The notes beneath the pieces were generated by a model. The model saw only the letters and a program-made list of their open reading frames with translations, did no database searches and was not told where the DNA came from. Made by a program: the position numbers and the translations under genes. 64,000 nt of DNA, from the NCBI GenBank assembly GCA_964388965.1, contig CAYMCP010000001.1:25742-89741 (forward strand), in the 5' to 3' direction. Source of the stretch: Albibeggiatoa sp964388965 (lineage in GTDB: Bacteria > Pseudomonadota > Gammaproteobacteria > Beggiatoales > Beggiatoaceae). Positions 38,485 to 49,660 of this stretch are shown here, piece by piece. Each line of letters opens with the position of its first letter. Within the stretch, counting starts at the first letter, position 1.

Positions 38485-38728
38485 TAACCTTGTAAAAAAA
38501 TTTCTATCTAATTTCCTAAATAGTTTAACAGGATAGATTTAAAAAAGTCACAACTAGAGCACAGAAACGAGATAATTTTATCTTGCATACAAAATCAAAT
38601 ATTTTGATAAAGCTATTAATTTTTTTAATCTTATTTTTAAATAGGCATGTAAAAATACACTTTTCGCTATGATTTTGATTAGTAGAAATTATGCAACTAT
38701 AATTAACTATTTTGTAATGACATTTCTA

Positions 38729-38737
38729 TGCTATAAT
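38729..38737 (+). promoter_or_regulatory. Putative extended -10 promoter of the CheB-CheR gene
   Basis: TGCTATAAT is a perfect extended -10 element, 43 bases before the ATG. No TTGACA-like -35 at normal spacing is visible. It is the same motif as before ffh. Confidence 0.5.
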
Positions 38738-38780
38738 AACAAATTTGAGCATAAAATATTTTGTATTAGCAGGATGAGTG

Positions 38781-41700
38781 ATGACAACACCAAATGAATT
38801 ATACATTGTAGCTATTGGTGCTTCGGCAGGTGGCTTAGAAGCCATTGAAGAATTTTTCTCACAAGTGCCACGTTATAGCGGTCTAGCCTATGTTATTATT
38901 CAACATTTATCGCCTGATTACAAAAGTTTAATGCCTGAAATTTTAGCTAAAAAAAATGAAGTGCCAATCCATACCGCAGTGGACGGGATGTTAGTGGAGC
39001 CTAATAATATTTATTTAATCCCTCGCAATATGAACATGGAAATTATTGAAGGTAAACTAAAACTGACTCAACGTACTGACCGCCATACTTTTAATTTACC
39101 GATTGATATATTTTTTAGTTCACTAGCCAAAGACTTACAAGATAAATCAATTGCAATTATTTTATCAGGCACCGGCTCAGACGGCAGTAGAGGTATTCGT
39201 GAAATAAAAGAAGCAGGTGGAATGATTATTGTGCAAAATCCTGAAACAGCCAAATTTGATGGTATGCCACGTAATGCAATTTTAACAGGTGTATGTGATT
39301 TTATCTTACCCCCTAAAGAAATGGCTATAAAATTAATTGCTTATATTCAACATCCCTTTGTAGATAAAAAAATCCATCAATCTGTTATTTTAGATGAAAA
39401 AGATTATTTTTCTCGTATTTTACACCTGTTAAAAGTTAAATTTGAATTAGATTTTTCTGATTATAAGCCAGCAACGATTGTCCGCCGCTTAGAACGCCGC
39501 CTAAATATCAATCAGATTGAAACTTTATCAGATTATTTAGAATTACTTAAAAATTCCGTTTCAGAACAACGCACTTTGTATAAAGAATTATTAATTGGCG
39601 TAACAAAATTTTTTCGTGACCCTGATGCTTTCAAGCATATAGAAGAAGAGGTTATTCCGCAAATTTTTGAGCAAAAAAAATCTACCGAATCGGTAAGGGT
39701 GTGGATTGCTGGTTGTTCAACAGGTGAAGAAGTGTATTCAATTGCAATTTTATTTAAAGAATACTGTAAGAGAAACGAAATTATTAATGATATTAAAATT
39801 TTTGCGACCGATATAGATAAATCAGCAATTGAGTATGCCAGCTACGGTACTTTTAATGCAAGCATTTCCGCCGACATATCGCCACAATTATTAAACCGTT
39901 ATTTTGAAAAGGTAGGAGATAGCTTTAAAATTGCTAGCTCTATTCGGGAATTGGTCGTTTTTGCTACGCATAATGTATTTAAAGACCCTCCATTCAATAA
40001 AATTGACTTAGTAGTATGTCGTAATTTATTGATTTATTTCAAACCTATATTGCAAGAAAAAACCTTATCTCTCTTCCATTTTGCCTTAAATAAGGGGGGA
40101 TATTTATTTTTGGGCAGTAGCGAAACGGTTGGCGCATTAGAGGATATATTTGAACGTGATAATGCGCAGTGGAAAATATTTAGAGCCAAAGGTGATAAAA
40201 GAGCTCTAAGCAATACAATGTTATCTACCTCACAGCTAAAAGATTTACACAGTTCGGTTTCAAACGTACCCTCTTATGCAAATAAAAGAACAAGTTTAAT
40301 CAACGAACAATTTAACTTAAAATTATTGGAGGATAATACTCCAGATACGGTGATTGTTAATAGTCAATTTGAACTGGTAAACAGTTTTGGTGAAATTAGG
40401 CAATATATTCATTTACCGGTAACTAAAGTGCTTGGTGAACAACTTAATATGAATATTAAACAGATGGTACCACCTGAACAACGTTTGATATTTAATGTTG
40501 CACTCAGTCAGTCATTAAAAAGCAGTGGTAAAATTGTGTATAATGATGTTAAATATCAGTGTTATGACGGTAGTAGCAAAATCCTAGATTTAGTTTTTTC
40601 CAGTCTACACATTGCAAGCATTAATAGCCAGTTTGTTTTTGTTTATTTTATTGAAAAAACAGAGAAAACAGATACTCGTGCTCAACAGCAAAATGTAATA
40701 TCTGGTAATATTTCAGAGCAAAGTACACAGCGCATTATTGATTTGGAAAATGAGTTGAGTCACACCAAAGAAAATTTACAAGCCACGATTGAGGAGCTGG
40801 AAACCACTAATGAAGAATTACAAACTACTAATGAAGAATTAATTTCTTCAAATGAGGAACTCCAGAGTACTAATGAAGAATTACAATCAGTTAATGAAGA
40901 ATTATACACTGTTAATACTGAATTTCAAGTTAAGAATAAAGAATTAACGATTGCTAATAGTGATTTGGAAAATTTGTTTGCGAATGCCGATAGTAATATT
41001 ATTTTTCTTGATTATGATTTATGTATTCGTAAATTTACGCCAAATATTACAACAATTATTCATCTGAAAAATACGGATGAAGGCAGACCTTTATCAGATT
41101 TAAACATTAATTTGAAAGGTGTTGATTTAACGAAAATTGCTATTGAAGTGCTACATAAGCAAACATCTATTACGATGCGTGTGGAGTCATATTTAAATAA
41201 ATGGTATCAAATGCGGGTTGTGCCTTATTTATTAAAAAGTGATATGGTGAACGGGATAATTATCAATTTTAATGATATTACTGATGCTTATTATATTGAG
41301 AAAAATTTAATTCAAGCGCGTCAATCATTAGAAGATATATATAATGGTCTACCAGTTAGTTTATTTGTATTGGATATTAATGATGACGGTGATTGCGTGC
41401 TAACCTTAACCAATAAGACGCATGATATAAAACGTGGTTATTTACCAAAACAAGTATATGGCAAAAAATTATCTGAATTATCAACATATTACTCTAAACA
41501 TGAAATAGCATTGTTAGAACAAAAAATAGAGCAATGTATTACGGAAAAGTGCAATATCACTTATGAAGATTCATTAACCATACAGGAAACAACAACGTGT
41601 TGGTTAAGAATTTTATCACCTGTTTGCAATGAACAAGGTACTGTTACGCGCATTATTGGTTCAAGCGTAGAGATTAGCGAACAAAAACGGGTCGAAAAAG

Positions 41701-42110
41701 ATTTAAAAATAGCTAACGAAAAATTAAAAGAGAAAGATAAAGAGTTGATTATTTTGCATGATTCATTAAATAGCTCGATTAATGGTGTTATTATTACTGA
41801 TATTGAGGGTAAAATTACTTACTGCAATCCGGCGTTTATTGATATGTTTGATTATGAAGATGCCTCAGATATTCAAGGTCACTACGCGCAAAATTTATTT
41901 GTAAGCAATAAAGTGAAAAAATTTACTGATCTTTCAACGATTATTCATAAAGATGAAGCTAAAATTGGTAATTTTGAAGTACTTTGTAAAAATGGTTTAA
42001 CATTAAAAGTATTAGTTTCATCTTCAGTTATTAGAGATAAACAGGAGAACAAAATTGGTATGATGGCTTCATTTATCAATATTTCTCAACTGATTGAAAT
42101 AAAAAGTTAA
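38781..42110 (+). CDS. CheB-CheR-PAS fusion protein
   Basis: ATG 38781 follows AGGA by six bases and is preferred over GTG 38778; the product has 1109 residues. Residues about 5-190 are a CheB-type methylesterase without a receiver, with the triad in GASAGG (Ser15), QHLSP (His42) and GTGSDG (Asp134). Residues about 205-470 are a CheR-type methyltransferase ([34 protein letters not shown]). A signalling coiled coil of seven-residue TTNEELQ-like repeats spans about 655-735. PAS domains follow. Such fusions process glutamate methylation or regulate kinases, and the next gene nine bases downstream is a hybrid kinase. Loss of the CheB receiver suggests control by the PAS domains instead of phosphorylation. 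Confidence 0.93.
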   Translation: MTTPNELYIVAIGASAGGLEAIEEFFSQVPRYSGLAYVIIQHLSPDYKSLMPEILAKKNEVPIHTAVDGMLVEPNNIYLIPRNMNMEIIEGKLKLTQRTDRHTFNLPIDIFFSSLAKDLQDKSIAIILSGTGSDGSRGIREIKEAGGMIIVQNPETAKFDGMPRNAILTGVCDFILPPKEMAIKLIAYIQHPFVDKKIHQSVILDEKDYFSRILHLLKVKFELDFSDYKPATIVRRLERRLNINQIETLSDYLELLKNSVSEQRTLYKELLIGVTKFFRDPDAFKHIEEEVIPQIFEQKKSTESVRVWIAGCSTGEEVYSIAILFKEYCKRNEIINDIKIFATDIDKSAIEYASYGTFNASISADISPQLLNRYFEKVGDSFKIASSIRELVVFATHNVFKDPPFNKIDLVVCRNLLIYFKPILQEKTLSLFHFALNKGGYLFLGSSETVGALEDIFERDNAQWKIFRAKGDKRALSNTMLSTSQLKDLHSSVSNVPSYANKRTSLINEQFNLKLLEDNTPDTVIVNSQFELVNSFGEIRQYIHLPVTKVLGEQLNMNIKQMVPPEQRLIFNVALSQSLKSSGKIVYNDVKYQCYDGSSKILDLVFSSLHIASINSQFVFVYFIEKTEKTDTRAQQQNVISGNISEQSTQRIIDLENELSHTKENLQATIEELETTNEELQTTNEELISSNEELQSTNEELQSVNEELYTVNTEFQVKNKELTIANSDLENLFANADSNIIFLDYDLCIRKFTPNITTIIHLKNTDEGRPLSDLNINLKGVDLTKIAIEVLHKQTSITMRVESYLNKWYQMRVVPYLLKSDMVNGIIINFNDITDAYYIEKNLIQARQSLEDIYNGLPVSLFVLDINDDGDCVLTLTNKTHDIKRGYLPKQVYGKKLSELSTYYSKHEIALLEQKIEQCITEKCNITYEDSLTIQETTTCWLRILSPVCNEQGTVTRIIGSSVEISEQKRVEKDLKIANEKLKEKDKELIILHDSLNSSINGVIITDIEGKITYCNPAFIDMFDYEDASDIQGHYAQNLFVSNKVKKFTDLSTIIHKDEAKIGNFEVLCKNGLTLKVLVSSSVIRDKQENKIGMMASFINISQLIEIKS

Positions 42111-42118
42111 GGATAGAC

Positions 42119-44071
42119 ATGTCTCAATTAAGACAGAAAGCAAAACAGTTACTCGCACAAAAAAATAGTTTAGATGATTTAAGTAAATTAGATGAAATTG
42201 AGTTGGCTAAATTAGTAGAAGAATTGCGTATACATCAAATAGAATTAGAATTACAGGCAGAAGAGTTAAATAAAGTTAATATAGAGTTAGCTGAAACACA
42301 TAATCAATATTTTGAATTATTTGATAATGCACCCGTAGGCTATGTTGTTATTGATATACATGGGATTGTATTGCACGTCAACACGATGGCTTGCCAATTA
42401 TTTAATCAGTCATTACAAAGAGTTAAAAATAAACCACTTGTAAAGTTTTTGCAACCTCGTTCAATGACATATTTTTACAATTTGATAGAGGATGTTATTG
42501 AAAAAACAATGATAAATACTGTTGTGTTAGAAGTAAGTCAACAACGTTTTATTGAATTTCATGCTAAATATTATAAGCAGGATAGTATACTGTTATCTTT
42601 AATTGATGTGACAGAAAAAATAAATACAGAACAAGAGCTTATAAAGGCAAAAGCCGATGCTGAACAAGCAAGTCAAATTAAATCAGAGTTTATTGCAAAT
42701 ATGTCACATGAATTTCGTACACCAATGAATGCAATTTTAGGTTTTTCTGAAATTTTGCAACAAAAATTATCAGCTTATCCTCAATATCGTTCTTACATCG
42801 ATAGTATTTTAAAAAGCGGTAGAATATTGCTAAATTTAATTAATGATATTTTAGACGTTTCTAAGATTGAAGCAGGTTATGTGGATGTCAAAATCCACTC
42901 TATGAATTTTCATTATTTATTATCTGAAATCCAACAAATTTTTTCTCTTAAAGCACAGCAAAAGAATTTGGAATTGTCTATAGATTTGCCGTCTGATTTC
43001 CCTAAAATTATTATGTTAGATGAAAGATTAATCCGTCAAGTACTGTTTAATTTAGTTGGTAACGCGATTAAATTTACTAATCATGGTTTTGTTAGAATTA
43101 CCGTACAAAAAATAACTCAAAATGAAAATTTCATTGATTTTAAAATTAAAATTCAAGACAGTGGCAAAGGTATTGAGCAAGAGCAATTAGATAATATGTT
43201 TAAACCTTTCCAGTATTGTAGCGATAAAATCGAAGGGACAGGGTTAGGTTTAACAATTTCTAAGCGTTTAACTGAAGCGATGGGAGGTGAATTACTTGTG
43301 TATAGTCAATTAAATAGTGGTTCTGAATTTAATATTATTTTACCTAATGTCCAAATTGCTGTTTCAAAAGATGTGGTTTTAAATGAACATCCAGCAGAAG
43401 AAATCATGTTTCAACCCGCGACTATTTTAATTGTTAATGATAATAAAGAAATGATTGTTATACTTAAACAGTATTTTTTAAAATATCTATTTGATATTAT
43501 TGATGTTATACCGTCTAATGATGTACTGCTACAAGTAAAACAGCACAGTCCTGATATGATTTTTATTGATGTAAATGACTTGGAAACAGTAAAAACGCTG
43601 GCAACTGACTTAAATACACAATATCAGACAATTCCTAAAGTGTTGATTACGGCTAATATTGGTCAGCAAAATATAAAAAGTTTGTTTCAACATGTTATTA
43701 TTAAACCTTATTTTTCAAGCGATATTGTGAAAATATTAACGCATTATTTGCCTTATTCTAAAAAACAGAATACCTCTGAATTAAATTATGATTTTACTGA
43801 TCTTGTGAGTCAAAAAGAAAATTTTCAACAAGATTTTATTTTACAATTCAAAGAGATAGAAGAAAAATTTACCCGTGCGGAATCTTACTTAGATATGTTT
43901 TCTTTGATTGAAGTGACTGAAGATATAGAAAATTTAGCCAAGCAATATGAAATACAATCTTTAGTCGCTTATAGTGAAGATTTAAAAGTTGTGACAGAGC
44001 AGTTTGATGTGGAAAATATCACAAAATTTTATCAAGTTTTTTATTCTTTACATAAACAACTTTTCAGTTAA
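42119..44071 (+). CDS. PAS-type hybrid histidine kinase with degenerate receiver
   Basis: The 650-residue cytoplasmic kinase starts nine bases after the CheB-CheR gene. It has an N-terminal coiled segment, a PAS domain (about 62-165), HisKA with His197 in [11 protein letters not shown], and HATPase_c with [14 protein letters not shown] and GTGLGLTI. A receiver-like domain follows (about 433-545), with candidate phospho-acceptor Asp484 and a conserved lysine in IIKPYF. Its acidic pocket reads VNDN instead of the usual paired acidic residues, so metal binding may be impaired. The last 90 residues are helical and Hpt-like in size but lack an HxxKG site. No membrane segment is seen. Its partner is probably the upstream CheB-CheR protein. 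Confidence 0.88.
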   Translation: MSQLRQKAKQLLAQKNSLDDLSKLDEIELAKLVEELRIHQIELELQAEELNKVNIELAETHNQYFELFDNAPVGYVVIDIHGIVLHVNTMACQLFNQSLQRVKNKPLVKFLQPRSMTYFYNLIEDVIEKTMINTVVLEVSQQRFIEFHAKYYKQDSILLSLIDVTEKINTEQELIKAKADAEQASQIKSEFIANMSHEFRTPMNAILGFSEILQQKLSAYPQYRSYIDSILKSGRILLNLINDILDVSKIEAGYVDVKIHSMNFHYLLSEIQQIFSLKAQQKNLELSIDLPSDFPKIIMLDERLIRQVLFNLVGNAIKFTNHGFVRITVQKITQNENFIDFKIKIQDSGKGIEQEQLDNMFKPFQYCSDKIEGTGLGLTISKRLTEAMGGELLVYSQLNSGSEFNIILPNVQIAVSKDVVLNEHPAEEIMFQPATILIVNDNKEMIVILKQYFLKYLFDIIDVIPSNDVLLQVKQHSPDMIFIDVNDLETVKTLATDLNTQYQTIPKVLITANIGQQNIKSLFQHVIIKPYFSSDIVKILTHYLPYSKKQNTSELNYDFTDLVSQKENFQQDFILQFKEIEEKFTRAESYLDMFSLIEVTEDIENLAKQYEIQSLVAYSEDLKVVTEQFDVENITKFYQVFYSLHKQLFS

Positions 44072-44187
44072 ACAACTTAAATTAGCCATAATTTTTAGAT
44101 TTTTAAAATGTATTAATGGTTTGGGTATATTATGGTAGCTTCTGGTTATCAAAACATCACGATTATTTTAATTAAAAAGTAATATTT

Positions 44188-45474
44188 ATGTCTCATCAAC
44201 GTAAAATTTCAGTTATTGGCTTAGGTTATGTCGGTTTACCTGTTGCTATGGCGTTTGCAAAACAAGGTTTTGTTATCGGATTTGACATTAATCCGCAACG
44301 TATTGCAGAGTTAAATGAGCAATATGATACAACTCAAGAGCTGACTCCAACCGACTGGGAGAATGTGCAAATTCATTTTACTACCAATCCAGACAAATTA
44401 GCTCAAGCTGATTTTCATATTATTGCAGTGCCGACACCAGTAGACGAGCAAAAAACGCCTGATTTATTGCCCGTATTAAAAGCATCAAAAATTGTTGGAA
44501 AAAAATTAAAAAAAGGCGATATTGTCGTGTATGAATCCACAGTTTATCCCGGTGCAACTGAGGAGATGTGCATTCCTGTTTTAGAGCGTAGCTCTGGTTT
44601 GCAATGCGGGTATGATTTCAAAGTAGGTTATTCGGCAGAACGCATTAATCCGGGAGACAGTACACATCGATTTGAGAATATCATTAAAGTTGTATCTGGT
44701 TTAGATGTAGAATCATTAGATATTATTGCAAATGTATACGGTTCAGTCGTTAAAGCTGGTGTGCACCGCGCATCAAGTATTAAAGTTGCGGAGGCTGCTA
44801 AAGTCATTGAAAATATTCAACGCGATGTTAATATTGCTTTAATTAATGAATTAGCAATGATTTTTAATAAACTACAAATTGATACGCATGATGTGTTACA
44901 AGCTGCTGCAACAAAATGGAATTTTTTATCATTCACACCCGGTTTAGTTGGTGGACATTGCATTGGTATTGATCCTTATTATTTAAAACACAAAGCAGAA
45001 CAAGTAGGTTATACACCGCATATTATCCCAGCTAGTAGAAAAATTAATGATGAAATGGGGGAATTTATTGCTTTGCAAGCGGTTACACATCTCACTCGTA
45101 TTGGTTGTTTATTGCAAGAAACGACTGTGACGGTTTTGGGTTTGGCGTTTAAGGAAAATGTAGCCGATTTGCGTAATACGCGAGTAGTGGATATTGTGCG
45201 AATCTTACAGCAGCACGGCATACGAGTGCAACTACATGATAATTGGGTAAATCCGCAGCAGGTAGAGCAAGAATATGGTTTAACTTTATCTACAGAGCAA
45301 CATTTGCAAAAAGCGCAGTGCATTATTTTAGCTGTTGCTCATCGAGATTATTTAGCAAAGGGCTGGACGTGGTTGCAAACACTTTTGGATACTAAGCGTT
45401 GTCTTGTTATGGATATTAAAGGAGTTTTAGCGCAAAATGCTGTTCCTAAAAATGTAATTTTATGGAGATTATAA
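44188..45474 (+). CDS. Nucleotide-sugar dehydrogenase (TviB/WbpA type)
   Basis: The 428-residue NAD-dependent enzyme oxidises C6 of a UDP-hexose (UDP-GlcNAc/GalNAc type most likely) to the uronic acid for surface polysaccharides. Seen are the N-terminal dinucleotide fold (VIGLGYVGLPVAMAF), AVPTPVDEQKTPDL, the YESTVYPGATEE loop, the catalytic cysteine in GGHCIGIDPYYL and a C-terminal VLGLAFKENVADLRNTR segment. Similarity to TviB of the Vi-antigen pathway and to WbpA is clear in pattern. A UDP-glucose dehydrogenase is less likely, since those lack the long PVDEQKTPDL type loop. No other polysaccharide gene is directly adjacent, but glycosyltransferases are elsewhere in the window. Confidence 0.9.
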   Translation: MSHQRKISVIGLGYVGLPVAMAFAKQGFVIGFDINPQRIAELNEQYDTTQELTPTDWENVQIHFTTNPDKLAQADFHIIAVPTPVDEQKTPDLLPVLKASKIVGKKLKKGDIVVYESTVYPGATEEMCIPVLERSSGLQCGYDFKVGYSAERINPGDSTHRFENIIKVVSGLDVESLDIIANVYGSVVKAGVHRASSIKVAEAAKVIENIQRDVNIALINELAMIFNKLQIDTHDVLQAAATKWNFLSFTPGLVGGHCIGIDPYYLKHKAEQVGYTPHIIPASRKINDEMGEFIALQAVTHLTRIGCLLQETTVTVLGLAFKENVADLRNTRVVDIVRILQQHGIRVQLHDNWVNPQQVEQEYGLTLSTEQHLQKAQCIILAVAHRDYLAKGWTWLQTLLDTKRCLVMDIKGVLAQNAVPKNVILWRL

Positions 45475-45595
45475 TTTTATAATTGTCTCAAGGTAATCGG
45501 AATTTATTTTTTAACTTTGGCTCTTAACTTTTAACATAAGCAAGCATAAGTATGATAATCTTAATGGTGTATACATCAAATTATAGTTTATTAGC

Positions 45596-46144
45596 ATGAT
45601 CCGAAATTTTGACCAGTACCAACCTAAAATTGCTGCCTCAGCCTATGTGGATGCACTAGCATTAATTATAGGACAAGTGGAAATTAATGAATATGCTTCA
45701 GTTTTTCCTATGGCGGTGCTGCGCGGCGATATACAACGTATTGTTATTGGAGCAAGAACGAACATTCAAGATGGTAGCGTTTTGCATGTGACTCATGATA
45801 GTCAATATTGTGCTGGTGGGTTGCCATTGCTGTTATCACACGATATTACAGTGGGGCATAATGCTACGCTACATGCTTGTAATATAGGGCATCATTGCCT
45901 AATTGGTATGGGGGCTATTGTTTTAGACGGCGCAGTATTAGAGCCTTATACGATGCTAGCGGCGGGCAGCTTGGTTGCGCCACATAAAAAGCTAGAAGGT
46001 GGATTTCTATGGCGTGGCAGCCCAGCGGTTAAGGTACGAAGTTTAACCAGTGAAGAAAAAACATACTTGGACTATTCTGCTCAAAATTATGTAAATTTAA
46101 CAAGAAAATATTTAGAACAATCAATAAATAATTTTTGTTATTAA
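45596..46144 (+). CDS. Gamma-carbonic-anhydrase family protein (YrdA-like)
   Basis: The 182-residue protein is a left-handed beta-helix of hexapeptide repeats with the metal-binding histidines of this family visible in VLHVTHD and in GHNATLHACNIGHHCLIGMG. The N terminus (MIRNFDQYQPKIAASAYV) and GDIQRIVIGARTNIQDGS are standard. It forms trimers with zinc or iron at subunit interfaces. Some relatives are true carbonic anhydrases and many, such as YrdA, have no proven activity. It stands alone in the + direction, 121 bases after the dehydrogenase gene and 99 bases before lpxB. Confidence 0.93.
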   Translation: MIRNFDQYQPKIAASAYVDALALIIGQVEINEYASVFPMAVLRGDIQRIVIGARTNIQDGSVLHVTHDSQYCAGGLPLLLSHDITVGHNATLHACNIGHHCLIGMGAIVLDGAVLEPYTMLAAGSLVAPHKKLEGGFLWRGSPAVKVRSLTSEEKTYLDYSAQNYVNLTRKYLEQSINNFCY

Positions 46145-46243
46145 TTAATAATTATTGCTAATATAGCTTATTTTACCTGTAAAATTAGCATTCAAACCTA
46201 AACCGTCTGAACTATCAACACCATTAAAAGGTAGTATATCAAT

Positions 46244-47380
46244 ATGCGGATCGGTATCGTAGTGGGCGAAATTTCTGGCGATATGCTAGGGGCTGGACTG
46301 ATTCAAAGCCTTAAACAACACTATCCTCAAGCACAATTTGAGGGTATTGGTGGGCGAAAAATGTTGCAAATGGGTTTTAAAAGCCATCATCCGATGGAAA
46401 CGTTGTCAGTGATGGGTTTATTTGAAGTTCTAAAACACTACCGCAGCATAAAACGTTGCCACAACCAATTACGTGACTATTTTCTAGCCAATCCACCAGA
46501 TGTTTTTATTGGCATTGATGCACCAGATTTTAACTTATATTTAGAAAAATCATTAAAAAAAGCAAATATTCCTACAGTACACTACGTTAGCCCTTCGGTG
46601 TGGGCATGGCGTGAATATCGCTTAAAAAACATTAAACAAGCTTGTGATTTAATGCTTACCTTACTACCTTTTGAAGCAATTTATTATGAGAAACAACAAC
46701 ATCCTGTTACTTTCGTCGGACATCCATTAGCAGATAACATTGCTTTACAAACCGACAAACTGGCTGCAAGACGTGAATTAAATTTAACATCAGATGTCAG
46801 ATGGATTGCTATTTTACCCGGTAGCCGTGCAACAGAATTAAAACAATTAGCTAAACCTTTTATTCAAACTGCACAGTGGCTACTACAACAACGCGAAAAT
46901 TTACAATTCATTACTCCACTTGCTAATCAAAAAACAGCTGTTATTTTTCAGCAATATTTACAACAACTTGCACCTAATTTACCTATTCAATTTTTAACGA
47001 GCGAACAATCACATCAAGTTATGGCGGCGGCGGATGTTATTTTAATGGCATCGGGTACAGCCACATTAGAAGCGATGTTAATTAAACGTCCAATGGTCGT
47101 TGCCTATCGCTTAATGCCTTTAACTTATTGGCTAGCCAAACAAATGGTGCACATTCCTTATTTTTCCTTACCTAATTTATTGGCAAATGAAGCACTTGTA
47201 GCAGAATATTTGCAACATGAAGTTATTCCTGAAAATTTAGGGCAAGCTGTATTATACTGGTTGGACAATGCAACTGACGAATTAACTCAACGTTTTACAG
47301 AATTACATCTACAATTAAGACAATCAGCCGACGACCGAGCAGCTCAAGCCATTATCAAGCTGTTGGCAACAAAGAATTAA
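46244..47380 (+). CDS. lpxB: Lipid-A-disaccharide synthase
   Basis: The 378-residue GT-B enzyme (family GT19) joins UDP-2,3-diacylglucosamine and lipid X to form the lipid A disaccharide on the inner membrane. Family segments are IVVGEISGDMLGAGLI at the start, FEGIGGRKM, FIGIDAPDFNL, YVSPSVWAWR, FVGHPLAD, LPGSR and ASGTATLEAML. Length is normal. The usual lpxD-fabZ-lpxA genes are not upstream, so lpxB is separated from its cluster. Its stop codon overlaps an ATG of the next frame, but that gene more likely starts 30 bases later. Confidence 0.97.
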   Translation: MRIGIVVGEISGDMLGAGLIQSLKQHYPQAQFEGIGGRKMLQMGFKSHHPMETLSVMGLFEVLKHYRSIKRCHNQLRDYFLANPPDVFIGIDAPDFNLYLEKSLKKANIPTVHYVSPSVWAWREYRLKNIKQACDLMLTLLPFEAIYYEKQQHPVTFVGHPLADNIALQTDKLAARRELNLTSDVRWIAILPGSRATELKQLAKPFIQTAQWLLQQRENLQFITPLANQKTAVIFQQYLQQLAPNLPIQFLTSEQSHQVMAAADVILMASGTATLEAMLIKRPMVVAYRLMPLTYWLAKQMVHIPYFSLPNLLANEALVAEYLQHEVIPENLGQAVLYWLDNATDELTQRFTELHLQLRQSADDRAAQAIIKLLATKN

Positions 47381-47409
47381 TGCTATTAGTCATAAAAAGG
47401 AGGATTATT

Positions 47410-48006
47410 GTGCGTTATTTTATTATATTTTTTCTGTATTTTTTCAGTTTACCATTGCAAGCAATAACACAAATTGGTGTATCTGTAACAAATTTTACCT
47501 TAGCTGATAGTTGGGGCGATCCGGTAAAATTATCTGATTTTGCGGGTAAATATGTCGTTTTAGAGTGGATTAATCCTGATTGTCCGGACGTTAAACGCCA
47601 TTACATACAAAAAACCATGCAAAATTTAGCGTATAACTATTTAGGTGATGATATTATATGGTTAGCGATTAATAGCACGTATTACATGACTCAAGAAGAT
47701 AATCAGCGTTGGCGACAATTAAATCAAATTTTTTACCGTGTCTTAGACGACCATCGTGGTGAAGTAGGACGAGCATTACAAGCAAAAGTAACACCACAAA
47801 TGTTTATCATTAATCCTAAAGGTATTTTAGTGTATAAAGGTGCAATAGATAACGCACCAAGCGGTGTTGCAACATTAAATTACGTGCAAGCTGCATTAGA
47901 TGAGTTAGTAGCAGGTAAGACAGTCACTTATCAAGAAACAGAGCCATACGGTTGTGCTGTGAAATATCCAGCCAGAATGCTAGATTTAAATGCAGTTAGA
48001 AAATAA
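47410..48006 (+). CDS. Secreted redoxin (thioredoxin-fold) with a single active-site cysteine
   Basis: The GTG at 47410 is chosen because AAAGGAGG lies six bases before it and the product then starts with a signal peptide (RYFIIFFLYFFSLPLQA). That gives 198 residues. An ATG overlapping the lpxB stop would add ten residues. The mature domain is an AhpC/TSA-Redoxin fold: VTNFTLADSWGDPVKLSDFAGKYVVLEW, then the NPDCPDVKRHY site with one cysteine, and a cis-proline VTPQMFIINPKG segment. A second cysteine occurs only near the C terminus (YGCAVKY). It may be a periplasmic peroxidase-like or thiol protein that repairs oxidised proteins. It converges with the bufferin-like operon, whose end it faces across a shared hairpin. 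Confidence 0.85.
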   Translation: MRYFIIFFLYFFSLPLQAITQIGVSVTNFTLADSWGDPVKLSDFAGKYVVLEWINPDCPDVKRHYIQKTMQNLAYNYLGDDIIWLAINSTYYMTQEDNQRWRQLNQIFYRVLDDHRGEVGRALQAKVTPQMFIINPKGILVYKGAIDNAPSGVATLNYVQAALDELVAGKTVTYQETEPYGCAVKYPARMLDLNAVRK

Positions 48007-48017
48007 ATATTAATAAA

Positions 48018-48056
48018 TTAGGTATTGCGCTAAAAAAATTATTTTTTAATACCTAA
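48018..48056. terminator. Bidirectional terminator hairpin
   Basis: TTAGGTATT (48018-48026) pairs exactly with AATACCTAA (48048-48056), and A and T tracts inside can extend the stem. It lies between convergent genes and overlaps the stop codon of the DUF2063 gene. The A/T tracts serve as T-runs in both directions. Confidence 0.55.
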
Positions 48057-48797
48057 CACTATTTCTTGTGTCAACCACATTTGCAAGATACCCAATCCAC
48101 CTTGAATTACGGTCTCTGGCTCAGGATGCTGTAATTCCTCTGCGATTTCGCTCAACAATTGCTGTCCTGTTTTATCTGCATCATTTTTAAGCAATTTTTC
48201 TAGTAAACGCGCACTGACAGGATTTAACAATATAAATTTAACGTTATCAGTCAAATTACGGTAGACCAATAAATAAGTTGGCTGCTCTGGTGGCTCGGCA
48301 GGCTGAAAATCTGGACTAATTTGATGAACAGGATACTGATATACCAAACCCCAGACTGTTGGGTTTAGAGAAGGTACACCCGTTAATAAATCACCTGTTT
48401 GATTAATTTGACTTAAATCCGCTTCACGGGTATCAATCGCTACTGCTAACTCGACCCACTCGTAATGTGCTAATTCATATAAAAAATTTGGCTCGTCCGG
48501 TAATGATTCATGCTCATCTTCCAAATAACGTAAGAATTCTTGCGGCATTTGTGGGAATAACGGCGTTTTACATTGGTGTTTAATCATAAATTGCCGCGTT
48601 AAATGTTGCCATTGCTCAGGTGACAAGATTTTGTGTAACACGCGATAGGTATTCGCTAGTAAATTTTTGATATTATTGTAGAATAATTCATTATACACAG
48701 TCATACGTTGCTGAGAGACATCGGCAAGCAATGGCACATGTTCTGGGTTGCGAATATGGGCTGTGAAAGCGTATTGAATCTGTTGAAAACTAGCCAT
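48039..48797 (-). CDS. DUF2063 partner protein of the MNIO enzyme (BufC/HvfC-like)
   Basis: The 252-residue protein has the N-terminal DUF2063 helical domain ([36 protein letters not shown]) and a C-terminal wing-like region with a LLVYRN strand. Members of this family are found next to DUF692 enzymes in bufferin-type ribosomal peptide loci. There they act as partner or recognition proteins that bring the precursor to the enzyme. Its start overlaps the end of the DUF692 gene by eight bases, so translation is coupled. No cysteine-rich or metal motif is seen. The DNA-binding label often given to this family is not supported by anything here. Confidence 0.88.
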   Translation of the reverse strand: MASFQQIQYAFTAHIRNPEHVPLLADVSQQRMTVYNELFYNNIKNLLANTYRVLHKILSPEQWQHLTRQFMIKHQCKTPLFPQMPQEFLRYLEDEHESLPDEPNFLYELAHYEWVELAVAIDTREADLSQINQTGDLLTGVPSLNPTVWGLVYQYPVHQISPDFQPAEPPEQPTYLLVYRNLTDNVKFILLNPVSARLLEKLLKNDADKTGQQLLSEIAEELQHPEPETVIQGGLGILQMWLTQEIVLGIKK

Positions 48798-49632
48798 GTT
48801 GCACTTTTTTAATTGTTTCAGTGTAATGAGACTGAATTTTAATAATCATATCTAATTCTTGCATCAATGTTTCTAATGGCGGAATATTGAAATCACGTTC
48901 TAATAAGGTCGGAAATACACCAAAATGTTGATAAGCTATAGCCAACAATTCCCAGACCCGTTCAATCACCGCTGCACCATGCGTATCAATAATAAAATCC
49001 TGCTCATTATAGTGACCTGCAATATGCGCATAAACGATGCGTTCACTAGGCAAAGCTCGCAAGAATGATATTGGATCATAACCATGATTAACGCTATTAA
49101 CATAAATATTATTTACATCAAGCAGTAAATTACAATCTGCCTCACTCAAAACTGCATTAATAAAATCAATTTCTGCCATTTGCATTCCGGGTGCTGCATA
49201 ATAGGACGCATTTTCCATTGCAATTTTACGTTCCAAAATATCTTGAGTACGACGGATGCGCGCGGCAACATAATGAACCGCCTCTTCGGTAAAAGGAATT
49301 GGCATTAAATCGTACAAATGTCCATCATCAGCACAATAAGTCAAATGGTCGGTATAATCTAGGACGTGATGAGTATCAAGAAATTGTTTAATGCGTTGTA
49401 AGAAGGGTTCATCTAATGGTGCGGGACCACCGATATTTAATGATAAACCATGCGCTACAACGGGATAATTTTCAGTGAAATAACGTAACTTCTTGGCGAG
49501 ACGACCGCCTACACCAATCCAGTTTTCAGGCACTAGCTCGATAAAGCTAACTTGTTGAGGAGTCTGTTGCTCCAACGAATCTAAGAAATCTCGTCGGAGC
49601 CCCAAACCCGCGCCACGTACTTTATAATTCAT
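48790..49632 (-). CDS. DUF692/MNIO family oxidase (BufB/HvfB-like peptide-modifying enzyme)
   Basis: From ATG 49632 the 280-residue protein matches the multinuclear non-haem iron oxidase family (TIM barrel). The N terminus is [10 protein letters not shown]. Metal-ligand-type segments are [46 protein letters not shown] and [10 protein letters not shown]. Family members modify ribosomal peptides, often turning cysteines into thiooxazole or oxazolone/thioamide-like groups that bind copper. A longer reading frame from 49740 would give a lysine-rich leader that overlaps the precursor gene, so it is rejected. It begins 28 bases after the precursor stop. A clear ribosome site is lacking, so translation may depend on the upstream gene. 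The enzyme's real substrate is inferred from order. Confidence 0.93.
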   Translation of the reverse strand: MNYKVRGAGLGLRRDFLDSLEQQTPQQVSFIELVPENWIGVGGRLAKKLRYFTENYPVVAHGLSLNIGGPAPLDEPFLQRIKQFLDTHHVLDYTDHLTYCADDGHLYDLMPIPFTEEAVHYVAARIRRTQDILERKIAMENASYYAAPGMQMAEIDFINAVLSEADCNLLLDVNNIYVNSVNHGYDPISFLRALPSERIVYAHIAGHYNEQDFIIDTHGAAVIERVWELLAIAYQHFGVFPTLLERDFNIPPLETLMQELDMIIKIQSHYTETIKKVQHG

Positions 49633-49660
49633 AGCGAGAGTAATAGCAAAAGTGAGTAAA

